Shown piece after piece: positions 45,469-58,100 of a stretch of DNA of 64,000 nucleotides (the stretch's first letter is position 1; the number at the start of each line of letters is the position of its first letter). This stretch comes from Branchiostoma floridae (Eukaryota; Chordata; Leptocardii; Amphioxiformes; Branchiostomatidae), in NCBI RefSeq assembly GCF_000003815.2, contig NC_049979.1, forward strand, positions 19,002,403 through 19,066,402. Direction: 5' to 3'. The notes below the pieces were generated by a model, which was not told the DNA's origin, did not search any database, and saw only the letters and a program-made list of their open reading frames with translations. The translations under genes were made by a program, and so were the position numbers.

Positions 45469-46489
45469 TCAGAGGGTCCCGACTTCAGCCCCAACGGAGT
45501 TCTGTCCAGCAAGGTGTCTCTCGGCTGCTGCTGCCAGCCTGTTCCCCTCCCGCCGCAACTCGTCAGCTGATCGGCGTTTCTCGTGTTTGCACCTGCCGCT
45601 TTCTGCGTCACATCGCGCCAGGCATATGCCAACAACACAACAACTGCCCTACACCAAGAGAGCCTTTCCTTTTCCTATTTACGTCCTAGATGATTTTTAA
45701 ATTTATGAAAGTGACATTTTTATAACTCAATGATGATTGTTATACTTCGAAAGAGCTAGCGAAATTGTTCCAAGTGTCATTATGTACCTTCCTTGCACTC
45801 TTACTTAATGCTTCATTTGAGTCTTGTTTTCCTGGAAAGAAATGTGTAAAAGCTAATTGCAGACAATCTTGCTCTAAGCTTTTGACACACCAAGCCAGGT
45901 TAAGAAGCAGCCAGGTTGTTGGACAGTAAGTCGGTATGACCTTCTCAGGGCAGGTCATTGTCCAGACCATGGACAAGACTTTGTCCTCTTACTTTTTTTT
46001 TTACAAGTGGACTTCTTCAAAAACAGCAGAGCACTTAGAACAAAGTAAGTCAGGACAGCTGAAATAAACTTTGTTTCTTGTAGAAGGGTATCGTCAGAAC
46101 AAAGTTAGGCAAACTCGAAAGGATGGTAGGAAAGTATGTTTGCGCAGTGCAGCATCAGAACATACTAAAGGGCTGACTAGGTTGAAGGATTGTGTCAGAA
46201 GGCACACAGTGCTTGTGTTTGTGTGTGTGTGTGTGGCCATGAATATATGTGTGTGCTTGTGTGGTGTTCTATCCGTACACCCTTGTGCACTATAAGTGAC
46301 TGTACGTTAAAAGTGGTTGTGAAAGAAGTTGGGACTAACTGAATGTGTAAACAAATACTAAAGATGAACTATACTAAATCAAAAGTACTAAGGGCACCTA
46401 CACACAAGTAGATGTGCAATGTTGTCAACTAATTTTTTTATGTGTAATTATACAAATTTGTGCGGTATCAAATTAACAATTACTGTTGA

Positions 46490-46495
46490 AATAAA
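46490..46495 (+). terminator. Candidate poly(A) signal of PACS
   Basis: AATAAA about 1.0 kb after the PACS stop codon. Alternatives are at 46063 and 48643. Confidence 0.4.
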
Positions 46496-48090
46496 ACGCT
46501 AATTGCTGCTTAATCTGCTTGTGATGTTCCACAATTGTTTTGTAATGGGCCAACCTGTAAATGGTAAAGAAAGGTCATACTTAATGTTATAGGAATGGTT
46601 ATAGAATATTGTATGGGTAGTTGTAACTTTTGAAGTCTTTGATGTGTATGACACAATTTAATGTTGTTGATCCTGGTAATCTACATGTATTTTGCAATCT
46701 GATTTCTTGTTTTATTTATGTTTCTCTGCAAGTGTTGCCTCTAAACTTGGTGACTGACCCAAAACATGATAGAAGTAAGGCATTGCTATACAGTGAAACA
46801 AAAATGTAGCACATATTTACACTGACACACATGATTGGCATATTGTTTTATGGGACAACTCACCAAGTTTGGAGTCAGTGTATAAGAAAAAAATGTATAC
46901 ATTCAAACTCTCCCACCCTATGTATTGCATATATTATTTTCCAGCCTGGTGCTGTGATATATAGTAGTATGACATATAGGTGTATTATTTTTGGTGACGC
47001 CTCTGGACAGATCTCTTTTGTACTTTTTATTTAAATCAGTTTGGATTATTTTGTAAACTTTTCAGACTTTTGTTGTAGACACTTTATCTGATGACTTACA
47101 GGTCTAATGAATAATGATTATTGTCCTAACTGCTGTTTACATGTGTATACAATGTTGGCTTAATGTTAGGATAGGGGCCACAGCAGTGTTTGCTGATTTT
47201 TACTTTTGGTGCTGAGTTTCATGAGAGTACAATTGTGCATATATACAAGGTCTGACCATCACATGTGGAAAAGTTTTGTTTTTCTCCCTTCAGCATTACC
47301 AGTGACAACTGTACAAATCCTGCAAGTCTTCCATGGGGAATGGTTTCTGGAATATGCCATTGATGTTTCAAAATGGGGGCGGGGGCCACAGGGTTGTGGA
47401 ACACAAAAAGAAGTTTGCAGTTCAGTTGAATACTTTGTATCAGTGGCATGAAAACTCATTATTATAGTGAAAGCCTTCTCAAAAGGAACTAAAAGTGGGC
47501 CATTCCTCATCAAAGCCATATATACTTCTGACTTGCCAGAGAAATGCATAGACCCAAAAATGCCATAACTTTTAATTAACCAACAGTTGATGTTGCAGTC
47601 TGTAATTGCTTGCATGTGAAGAGTATCTTTCTTAATGTTGTAACAAGTCATTTACAATTATTATGTGCTTATTTCATGTGCTGTTAATCTAAAGAAATGT
47701 ATACAGCTAATATCAATGGGCAACAGAATAGAACTAGACGGTAATTTTGGCTGTGCATGTACTGGTAAAAGTTGGTACAAGTTGTCAATGTAAGCTACAT
47801 TTCCTCTGGCACCTGCCAGAGGGCACTTATGTACAACATTGCAGCAGCAGAGGGTCTCCATGTCATGGACAGTCAGGTTTTAAACTCTGTACATTTTGGT
47901 GGCCAAGAGCAGCTCACCATGAAACTAGTAGGCACAAAGTAGCTTAGACTTGTTCTTTGTCTATTGATAATTAATGTCAGATTGAGGGCTTATAGTTCAC
48001 GTAGGTGTACTATGTGCCAAAATGCTATATGACAAAAAGTAATAGATTCTTGTACGCATTGTTCATGTAAAGGTTAGCACACAAATGAAG

Positions 48091-48096
48091 TTTATT
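48091..48096 (-). terminator. Candidate poly(A) signal of the - strand gene
   Basis: TTTATT on the + strand, i.e. AATAAA on the - strand, about 890 bases past the TGA at 48984. No nearer AATAAA was noticed. Confidence 0.4.
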
Positions 48097-48983
48097 TTCT
48101 TATAAGTACAATGTACACATTGCTTCCTCTAATTGCATCTCTCTATGTGAACCAAGTTACAGTTAGTATTAGTGCTAACACTACATTATCAGTATTACAG
48201 GGCCATGTTCAGTGTACAGTAGAATAGTCCCACTTGAGGTCAAACTTACTGTGGAAAGATTGTATAATCAAGGAGGTTTTAGTATAATGAGGTGGGCTAG
48301 GTCACATTGTCACTGAAAATACTGTACAACACCTGTACATCAGTGACACCTATCTGTTGTGGCAGGTACTGCAACTGCACAATCATTACTATTCATTGGA
48401 AATAGTAGATGACAAGACTTTGTTATAAGAACAGCTAACATGGAAAGAATCACATCTAAAAACTGTAGCTGCACATCCAACCAGATACATGATGTACACA
48501 CTTGGCTCATCAGGATGAAATGATAGGTTTATACTCCAGTTGCTATCATCGTTCACTGATATTGTTATCATTATCCAAGCACATTAATCAACACATTGGC
48601 TCACTGGATATTGCGGACTCATTACATAATACATGGACTTCAAATAAAACTGAGTGACTCTGTCATTTTTTTACTTCTCGATATTTAAGGTAACAGGTCA
48701 GAATTGGTCCCCTTACGGTGCTTTTCAGGCACGTTGAGATAGCCTGGAGTTTAGACTGCATAACAGGCTGCATTATAAAAATAGCAACCTCTTAGTGTCT
48801 AAATAGTTTCAACAAGAAACTTTACAAGTAAATGTAAAATACATAGAAAATAACAAGCATACAATTTGATTTCTAGTGATATCTAGGTCAATAACTTCAA
48901 ATTTTAGGTAGTCGAGCAAAACCTGAATGCATGATCGAATATAATATTTCATTCTTGTATACAGACATTACGAAGTGTCCTTG

Positions 48984-49121
48984 TCACCTGGATGTGGTCA
49001 TTTTCAGTGCCTGGACAGTGTTGTCAAGGCAACCAACCACTACTTCAACATTTCCATCTCTGTCTACATCTGCTGTTGCCATGGAGACAATCCAGTCAGG
49101 GGTCTTGTGCTGACAGACCCT
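48984..49121 (-). CDS. Propeller gene terminal exon b7
   Basis: Phase 0 in. RVCQHKTPDWIVSMATADVD, then RDGNVEVVVGCLDNTVQALK and MTTSR, stop TGA at 48984-48986. Acceptor attttccag. The TGA overlaps a possible weak donor (CCAG|gtgaca), so a further downstream exon is conceivable; none was found. Confidence 0.78.
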   Translation of the reverse strand, partial: RVCQHKTPDWIVSMATADVDRDGNVEVVVGCLDNTVQALKMTTSR

Positions 49122-52100
49122 CTGGAAAATGTGAAGATCAATTCTTAAAAGACTGCACAACACTGCCACCTTGCAACTTGTAATATATTACAGCAAAAAC
49201 ACCCCTAATGACTGAACATGATAGAGATTAGCAGGAAAAAATGAAAATAACCTTGAAAACCTTTGCAGCTGATTACTAACATGCACTATGCAGCTGCTAC
49301 AATTGGGAGGGGTGGCAAACTTAGGGACAGACCACAAATGATCATAAGGAGATTGTACTGTGTTGGAAAGATGCAGCAAGGATTGATTACTCCCTCCCCT
49401 CAGAAAAAAAAAAAAACACACAAAAGTGTATGAGTTCAAAAATGGCAAGGACAAAACAAAACAAAAATCTTTACAGTAGCTTTGCACCCCATTCCCGTTA
49501 TCAACTATGGTTTACTCCCTGGGGTGATGTCATGACAGAGGTGACTGACCTTGCCTGCCTTGTACACAAACAGGTTATTGAAGTGGCCAGCACACAGGAT
49601 GAAGTCCTCCTGTCCGGGCATGCTGTCCTGTACACACACCAGCTGTGTCAGGGGCAGCTTCACATTGCTGTACTCCACCACTGACACCTGTGGGATAGAT
49701 CACAGATGAGACATTTACAGCAAACACACTAGATGTCTTGAGTACATATCTTTCAGTACCGTCATTATTCTTCTAGTGACCTTACATTGGTCCTCTCCCT
49801 GGTGCTGAACTTGCATTCATGCTGATCCCATCCTAGTACTTTGTACTAACATAAATCTCTAATGATATTTACACTGGTATTGTTCCTGAATGACATTTAC
49901 ACTCGTTTCATGCTAAATAACACAATTCTTTTCAACCCTACTGGTCTTTGCCTACTACATGTGCTTAGCACTTACAATGGACCTGTCCTTGGTGCTAAAC
50001 ATCAGCCACACTTCTTGCTGAATGTAGGTAGCTGATGTTACATGATAAAACCTAGAACATGCAATGGCTGCTTAACTATGTAACCAATAAAATACAGAGC
50101 ACTTATCCCAAGTAGCTTAGTTTTCAAAGTTAAGACCATAAAAAGCCACTTTTACCTGAAAGTTACTCATTATATAGATGGACCCGTCCTCCCCTCCAAG
50201 GGCGACTTGACTTGGTATGGTCCTGAAAATATATAACATTGGTTCATTCATTTATTGTTTTAACTTTTTCCCTTTCTGATAATAACCTTTAAATTACCAG
50301 TCAATTGAAAGGGCTGTTACTTGATTCAATTGACACAAAATAACCCCTGTCTCATCTTAAAATCTGTGTAGTAAAACAGGTTTGAAGCCTTTGGTTCAAA
50401 TTACTTATAACACATATACAGTACTTAAACACTGGGAAAATGCTTTAATCATCTACAACAATGTTGGCTAAAAATATCTTAATTCTACTTTCTGCTTGAA
50501 TGTAGGTAGCTGATTGACAATTGACAATCAAATGAGCTACAAAAAATGAAATGAAAAAAATGTGATTCAAAATAGAGTCCGTGTGGGTACTTTTAGCTTG
50601 CCTAATGGTAAGTTCTCAAACATTTTCCTGCAGGTTGCAGGTGGAACGTTTGAGCCATGACATGATACATGACAACATATCAACAGCTTAAGCTTAGCTA
50701 TAAGCACTAACTAAATATCTCATCTGTTACCTGCCAGCTATATCCTTCTGGCCACCTCTCCAATGGACATCATCCGTGTCTACAAAGTTACCTGCACACA
50801 TCTGAAACATACATGTATGACAAACAACATTACAAAGAAAAACAGGTTTCAGAGATTAAGCAAGACAATCCATATGTAGATAATAAAACACCTTTTACAC
50901 AGCAGGATAATCAATTCGCCAACAAGTCTGCAGACGCGACACAACATTTTATGCACCAGTACACCCAATGCTCTCTCGATTTTAGGGATCGGCTGACATT
51001 CGCAGGTCAATGAGTCGTTCTGCATGATGGAACATACACTTGCCTCTCTGGCGATTTTGAGATACGGCAGACACTGCTATAAAATGGCTGGCAGCAAAAA
51101 TGGGGGCATTCTGAAAATTTCCCTGGGCTCCTAACAAAATAGGAATACTTTAAAGTGCACAGAGAACAATTGTCTCAGTTATGTTATGCGGCATATTTCC
51201 GAGAAATAACAATTCCAAGAAATAGCATTTTAATTTCCATGGCATAAAAATCCCTGTTAAGGTCATGTAAAATAATGTCACTTTTAATTCAAAGCCCAGC
51301 ATTCATAGTACAAAATATACATTCTCTAACCAGCACTATGGACATTTCAACATAAAAACAACTCCTGCACCTGTGCTCAAATCCCAGCCACAAATCCTCC
51401 CCTCGTGTGATATTCAATACATCACACCCTCAAAGCACCGACAAATCGTGTGTTTAACAACCATTCTTTCATCCGCTTCAAAGGGATGTTGTTCCATAAG
51501 CTGCGCCGAGCTGAGAGATAGACCAAAAGGGAAAGACGGGATTTATCACGGATGAGTTTGACATCGCGTTTTGACTCCCAGCCTTTCAGGACGACCAAAA
51601 CAGAAACAACAGATTTGTGCAAAGGGCAAAGTCATGAATAACAAAGTCAACTTGAGCTGTGCAAGTTATAAGCATTGCTTGTGAACTTGACTAAGAGTTT
51701 AATGGCATTTTATATAAGCACGCAATTGCAATGCATGTACCAACAACTAGCATGTGAACTGAATTAAGGTGACCTAGGGTACTGTGTTGCTATGTTGCTT
51801 GCTCAAATCCATTTTACAACGCAATGCAGATCTTTTAGAATCAAATTTCCTTCTCCACTCCTTGCATTGAGTGCAGTCAGCAAGGATATCCTACTGTTTC
51901 TATATAGATGTTCTGGCTGTATAGCCCCCTCTTTCATCTAACAATACATCCCAACGTTTTATATGACTGATTTTCATTGTTTTTCAATACATATTGCCTC
52001 AAATTCTCTTTTTCCAAAGAGTTGACCAGTGGAAAAGACAACTGACAGAAAAGACAACTAATTTAGAGTGTCTATTTTTTTTCATTGTAGCTACAATATA

Positions 52101-55100
52101 CCACCAACCTCAAAAGAACAGTCAAGGATTGATAAACAATACCTTAAGCACTATTTCATGTTTTGTAGTGTCTCTTTCAACATCTTTACATTTTAAGTCC
52201 TCCTCCAAGGAGCATAAGTTGTACACAGTAAAACATGTAACAGTTAAATGAGTTACACGCATTTGAATTCCTTCCACGATGTTGTGCATGCCACCACATG
52301 CGAAGGTCCCCCCCAAAGAATCACCCTGATTGCACTGTAAAGCCCTGCTATTCAGCGAGTCCACAGAGTGGAAACTTGTCAATGAACATCATCTAGTTCT
52401 TATTACCTCTAACCTCTGAGGAAGCCAACCTGTACATGTACATACTGAGTAGGCTTTCTAGAGCATTCTAGTGGTCTAGAGTAAAGTACAACTTTTGTAA
52501 ACCGAGTGAGAAGTCTCAACAAAGTACTACTGTATTAATTTTCATCTAATGACAGCACATTTAGCAAATAGCAGATTGTTATAAGAATGACAAATGCTGT
52601 AAAAGTGAAAGTAAACACAAAGTCTTTATTTAGTTAATAACTGATGTTAGATTATCCATACATATACAGTAGAAGCCGCTTAATTGCACGGCCTATTTGC
52701 CAGTGAATTTCATGCAATTATCCGGCTGGTGCAATAATGCAAAGTTATCTAGCTGGACCGCACAGTTTTGGGATTAGGGGATTGGCATATACATATATGA
52801 CTATAAATTTACTCAATTTTCAAATGTTGCATGAAATTCCCCACTACTGAGGGACTGTGTTTTCTCCTTGATTTTCCTTCTGCGAATGCCACATCCGTAC
52901 ATCCCTGTCACATTCCTTCTGGCCATAACCATCTCAAATGCATCTGCCCCTGCCACAATCATCCCTACCACATTCATACCCTGCCACATTCATACCCTGC
53001 CACATCAGCCCAAAATTTAATCAGTTTGAGACCTATTCACATACTGAGTATGCTTTCTCCAGTTATAAGAATGAAGCCATGACTTGCATGATTAATCTAC
53101 TTAACTTTTAAATGCTGTTATAAAATTCCCCACTACAGAGGAATGGTGTTTTGCTCTTAAGCATCCTACGCACTGAAAAAATATCTTGACAATTCATACA
53201 AGCCCTCTCCAATTATGCTGCTAAACCACAAGAATATATAATAATACATACATACATACAAAAACATAAACTTCATTCCAAAGGTAAAAACTTTGACCCC
53301 TATGTTTACAGTATGCACCCTAAGACGACCTATAGGTCAGTGACCTAATATTAGGTCGATGAGGGGAGTTACTTAGTATGCTGTTGACAAACCCCCGTAA
53401 CAAGGAGGCACAATTACCTGTCATTCTCCACTGCTCCCAAATTAAACACCTTTCAGTAAAATCGGTTAAGGGATTCCCTGAACGGTTACCAAAATTTTCC
53501 TGCCACATTTCCGCATCGAAAAACCATCAGATCTAGACAATAGAAGCAAAGCTATTCATACATTTAACACTTGCACTTAACATGTTGCCAACATACATGT
53601 TATACAGGCTACATAAACTGCTTACCACCAAAAGCTGCTTTTAATATGATTCAAATGGCTCAATGATTAGGGATAGGGAAGTAAAACGCAGTGCATAGGT
53701 GTTGCAAATGTATTTCACAGACGTGATTATTTCTGACATATCACTCTTAAGTCTTTTCCAGTAGTTTCTACATAAGCGTGATCTGGGTTGCAATGGTGCC
53801 CTCAAGTCAACTTATGGAAGAATTACTTTCAACACAAGACAAGAATACCAAACTCCTGCTTCCTAAGCTGTGGTAACAATCACAGAATAAAAGCACGAGT
53901 AAGGTGTAACAGAACCACTGTGACATCACTACAGAGCAAAAGCCTACATGCACATCACTTCTCATTACACTTCCCATCAGCCTCCCTGGTTTGCCCCAGG
54001 CCACCATGGGTAAGCTGTAGTACATCAAGTAAGATATTACATGTCAAAGGTAGAAGCAATTCCATTATCAGTGCTTAAAATCCACCCAACCAATCCAAAT
54101 GTTCTCACTGTAAATCAACAATACACTGAATGTTTCTAGGCTCTTTGATGTGGAAAAATTGTTGAACCCAATTTTGTTTTTGTACATCTGGGAGTGAAGA
54201 TGCATTATGTAAACACAGGTGACCCAAAGCTTTTACTGCAGCAACCCCGCACTGATTGCAACTCTAGATATGTCAGGAAAATGATGAATACACGGCACAC
54301 CCTCTCCAGCCAGCCTGCAGATAAATCTGGCACCACTCTGAATTCTGCTCCCGTGAACTGCTGCATTGGAAACAGGACAGACATCCCGGTAGATAGACAC
54401 TTGGCTGAACAAAGCCTCCGATCAAAGCAGCCAACCTAATTTGTTCAGCAGCACCTGATCAGACTACACAAGACAGACAGACTACAGTCCTGCATAGCAA
54501 GATGTCTGCTCTGGGGAGGACAGGTTAGGAATGAGCATCCGTGTACCTCATTACCATCAAAAGTGATGGTTTAGGGCGAAAAATCAAAAGGGCCGCTGTT
54601 AGAAGGATAAGATATGACCCAAAGGCAACATCTATCTGTAATTTTCAGACATGAAAGTACTTCAGAAAGAGGTTAAGATGACAACAAAGGCCTGGGAGGA
54701 AACGTTGCAGCTGACTATTTTAGATAACACTCCCTGGAACTGTGCCAGTCTACAGGCCTACCCTCAGACTTTATTCCATGTTGATCTTCAAGTCTGCATT
54801 TTCTATACTGGGGAATTCAAACCAGCTGTAACAAATTGGATCTGTGTGGCTTCTGCACAAGAGGAAGGAGGGTTAACATGGTTTTCATAGATCTTAAAAC
54901 ATCTACCAGAAAGAGGCATTGCCCTACTGGCTTTTCCAGTTTCCCTAAACTCTCTACCTTTGACTAAAACTGCTATAATTGGCCACGTGTTTCTGAATAA
55001 TTCATTTTTCTTAATATACTACCTCAATAATATCAGTGTAAAAGTCCCCTCTGTTCTTAAAATGAAAGATAGCATCAATGACTTCTGTTATCCAGCCAAA

Positions 55101-58100
55101 GGCGCGACCAGTAATTGGCATGATTGGATTAGTTTTTTTTATTTCCTTTCAATGACAGATACAATGACATTAGGAGTGATCTCAAAGGTATTTCTTCAGA
55201 AAATAAGTAGATCTATCACAATTTCTACTGCATAGGCTTTTGCTGGGTGTAGGAAAGATCTTTGACCTACCAAATATCATCAGAATCTTTCTAAAGCATC
55301 TAGACTAATGCTGTCAACAAACCCACAAACCCACCCACAAATGACACGAAAAACACAACCCTCTTGGCAGAGACAAATAAATATAGAATACAACACGGTG
55401 TATTCCGCATCACCCAAGGTCCCAGCCCGACTGTGGGTCGGATCGCCCGACGGCTGAAGGTAGGCTAGCAAGTGGCTTTTATGTCATACCCACCTGACAA
55501 AACCCGTTTTGATGCGAAATGCGCCAGAAGTTGAACAAATTTGGTGCCCTCGAGCAAAAAAGTCGGCCCGCTCGAAACAGTTCGATTTATTCGAATGGAG
55601 CCTGTGTGATACGCCTTTTGAACCTGTGCGATACGGAAGTTACAGCCCGGTCCGGAACACCTGTATCAAACGTTTTCGTGTCACAGGTATGACATAAACA
55701 TACTTATACAACAGTACATATCTATGAAATTTGAAGATTCAGAAATTCATTAAATTTTATGGAATTTAAAAAAGATGGCATGTCCTGAAATGTGTATACT
55801 CTTTTCTGTTGACATTCACAGTGATAGTATAGCCAATGGATCAAATCAAAATCAATTTTCCTCAACAACTTACAACTAAATGAATTTTCAGAAATGATCC
55901 AAATTCCAATAAACTAATTTTTTTTTTCATTTAACAAAAAAAAAACATAAGCATAAACCTGCTAATTGAGATATGAACCAATTCGTCAATGGTATGTTTG
56001 AAATTGTACCATGGTGAACAAACAACATGCAGGGAATTTTCTCCAAGACCAACCCCAGATAATCTGTTTCAGCAACACAAGTTTCAAAGGTACTCGTATT
56101 GCACAGGCTGGAAAGGCTGGATCTCTACGTGCTCTGAAAGCTGTGTACGGGATTTGCCTAGAATGTCATGAACTTGAAGAAAGGATTATGATCTTGCTGC
56201 CCTAAGAAGCTAACTAACACGATAGGAAGTACACCAGCAAGTCACAGATTAGGATACTGTTTTTACCTTTAGGCACTTTATCAACATTGGAGGGACCACA
56301 GTTTAGGGTGAGGGAAGAAGTGGAGATCAAATACTGATGACATGGGGCAGGTCAAACTCAAAATTTAATAGAATGCCGAGACAATTTTGCTGTACTTTTG
56401 ACACAATTGCTTGCCTTTCAGAGGTTTGTAACAAGAGTCACTGCACAGACACGTTTATAGTCGCTTCACTTGTCCTCTAAAGTCTGTCAAGGTCGGCTAC
56501 AGATGAGGTCGTTTGGGGACACTAGCCTAATTCCGCAAACATGAACGTACCATTTCCTGCAAAAAGAACCTCGACATGCTAAAAGCTGTCTATCTATTAT
56601 GTGTCAATATCCAACAATATCAAAACCGACAAACCTGACAATAGGATAGGTTTGAAAGTGAAATTTAGAGCCTTGTGTAGATAAAGAACATAATATAACG
56701 TTACTATCAATGTATTGGGGTGGATCAATATCTAAAAAAAACACTGCATTTTGTTGGTGTATAGGTGATATGGAAGAGGGTAGAGGGAATGCTCTTCATG
56801 ATGAGGAGAAGTTTGCATCACCTTGAAAGGACAATAAAACTCTAGATGCAGTTAATCTGCGGGACAGATGATGATTGAAGATATCTGAAGCAGGTATATT
56901 TCCCAAGGCATCTTCTCCTCTCTCCATATTTCCCCAGGCATCCACAAGGACTGTGAAAGCGTTGACAACTTCTTGATGATTGCATGTGTGTATCTCTGAT
57001 AGAAGAGCAACACTGTCTCATGACAAGAGATTATGATTTTGATATAATAGGCTTTAATATCATCCATTTTCTTGGGTCTTGATAGACAAACTCTTTTATG
57101 TTTTATCAACCTACAGCATAGTTGTTCATGTCAGATAGCTAGATATCTACAGTATGCATGAGAGAACTATGCAGTTGACATGCCTACAATCTGAAAGGAA
57201 TGAGACTTTCTGAATCGAATAAACATCATGGCCATTTATTTACTTTGTTCCATCAACACTCAGGTTGGGAAAGGAAGTACTATGGAATTAGAGCCATCAT
57301 TGTCTATTTAAAATGCATGCAACATCTTACCATGCCACAAAACACTGTGAGATTATAGCTGCATTTCAAAACAAGGAGCTAACTTTGTATATCATCAATT
57401 TTCTTCTGATGGCGAGTTCTGCAGTTGTGGCGTGCTTCCCTACAGGTCGTGTTGGGAACAGGCATGTACAAGCATGTACAAGCGCCATCTGGACGCATCT
57501 GTCCCAGATGACACATTCCGACCACCTGGGAACTCACTAACTTTCCATTACCGCGGGAAGAGCGCAGCCTGCCATGAAACTAATTACGGGGAGAGCTCTA
57601 ATTATCTCTAATTACTGGTCCACTTCAGAAGCCCAGGGCAGCTGTAGGCTCCTGATTTTGTCTCACATGTCTCACATATGGGTGGGTTCTGAAGACAATT
57701 CAGACAGAGAACTGATACAGGACAATCAGAGATGGCTGACCTCATACCTTTACCCATACTGCTTTGCCAAGCCCATTGACAAACATAGCATCTCTGAGGA
57801 TGTACATGTATAGCAATGCTGCATAGTTTATCCTGGGAATCACAGAGACACACACACAAATTAGAAAAATCTATACAGTCACATGCTTATGATAAATACA
57901 TGACAATGATGTTTTTTATAATGCATTTGTGTCAATCATTATAATTTTCTATGCTGCAACTGTTTCGAATCATACTGCACATTATGTTTCCTTTCCCCTA
58001 TAATGCACATGGTGGTTCACATGGTGGTTCATTAGTAAGCCTTACCATGGCTTTAAGAGTGGTTTAGGATGAAAATTATTACAACAGTGTTTACTAACGT

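Larger units (their letters stand above)
45469..48648 (+). other. PACS 3' UTR and intergenic DNA
   Basis: No exon of either gene was found in this 3.2 kb. AATAAA signals on the + strand lie at 46063-46068, 46490-46495 and 48643-48648, so the 3' UTR could be about 0.6, 1.0 or 3.2 kb. A (GT)n run is at about 46218-46236. ORFs here, such as one at 45443-45700 overlapping the end of e27, are taken as chance. Confidence 0.55.
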
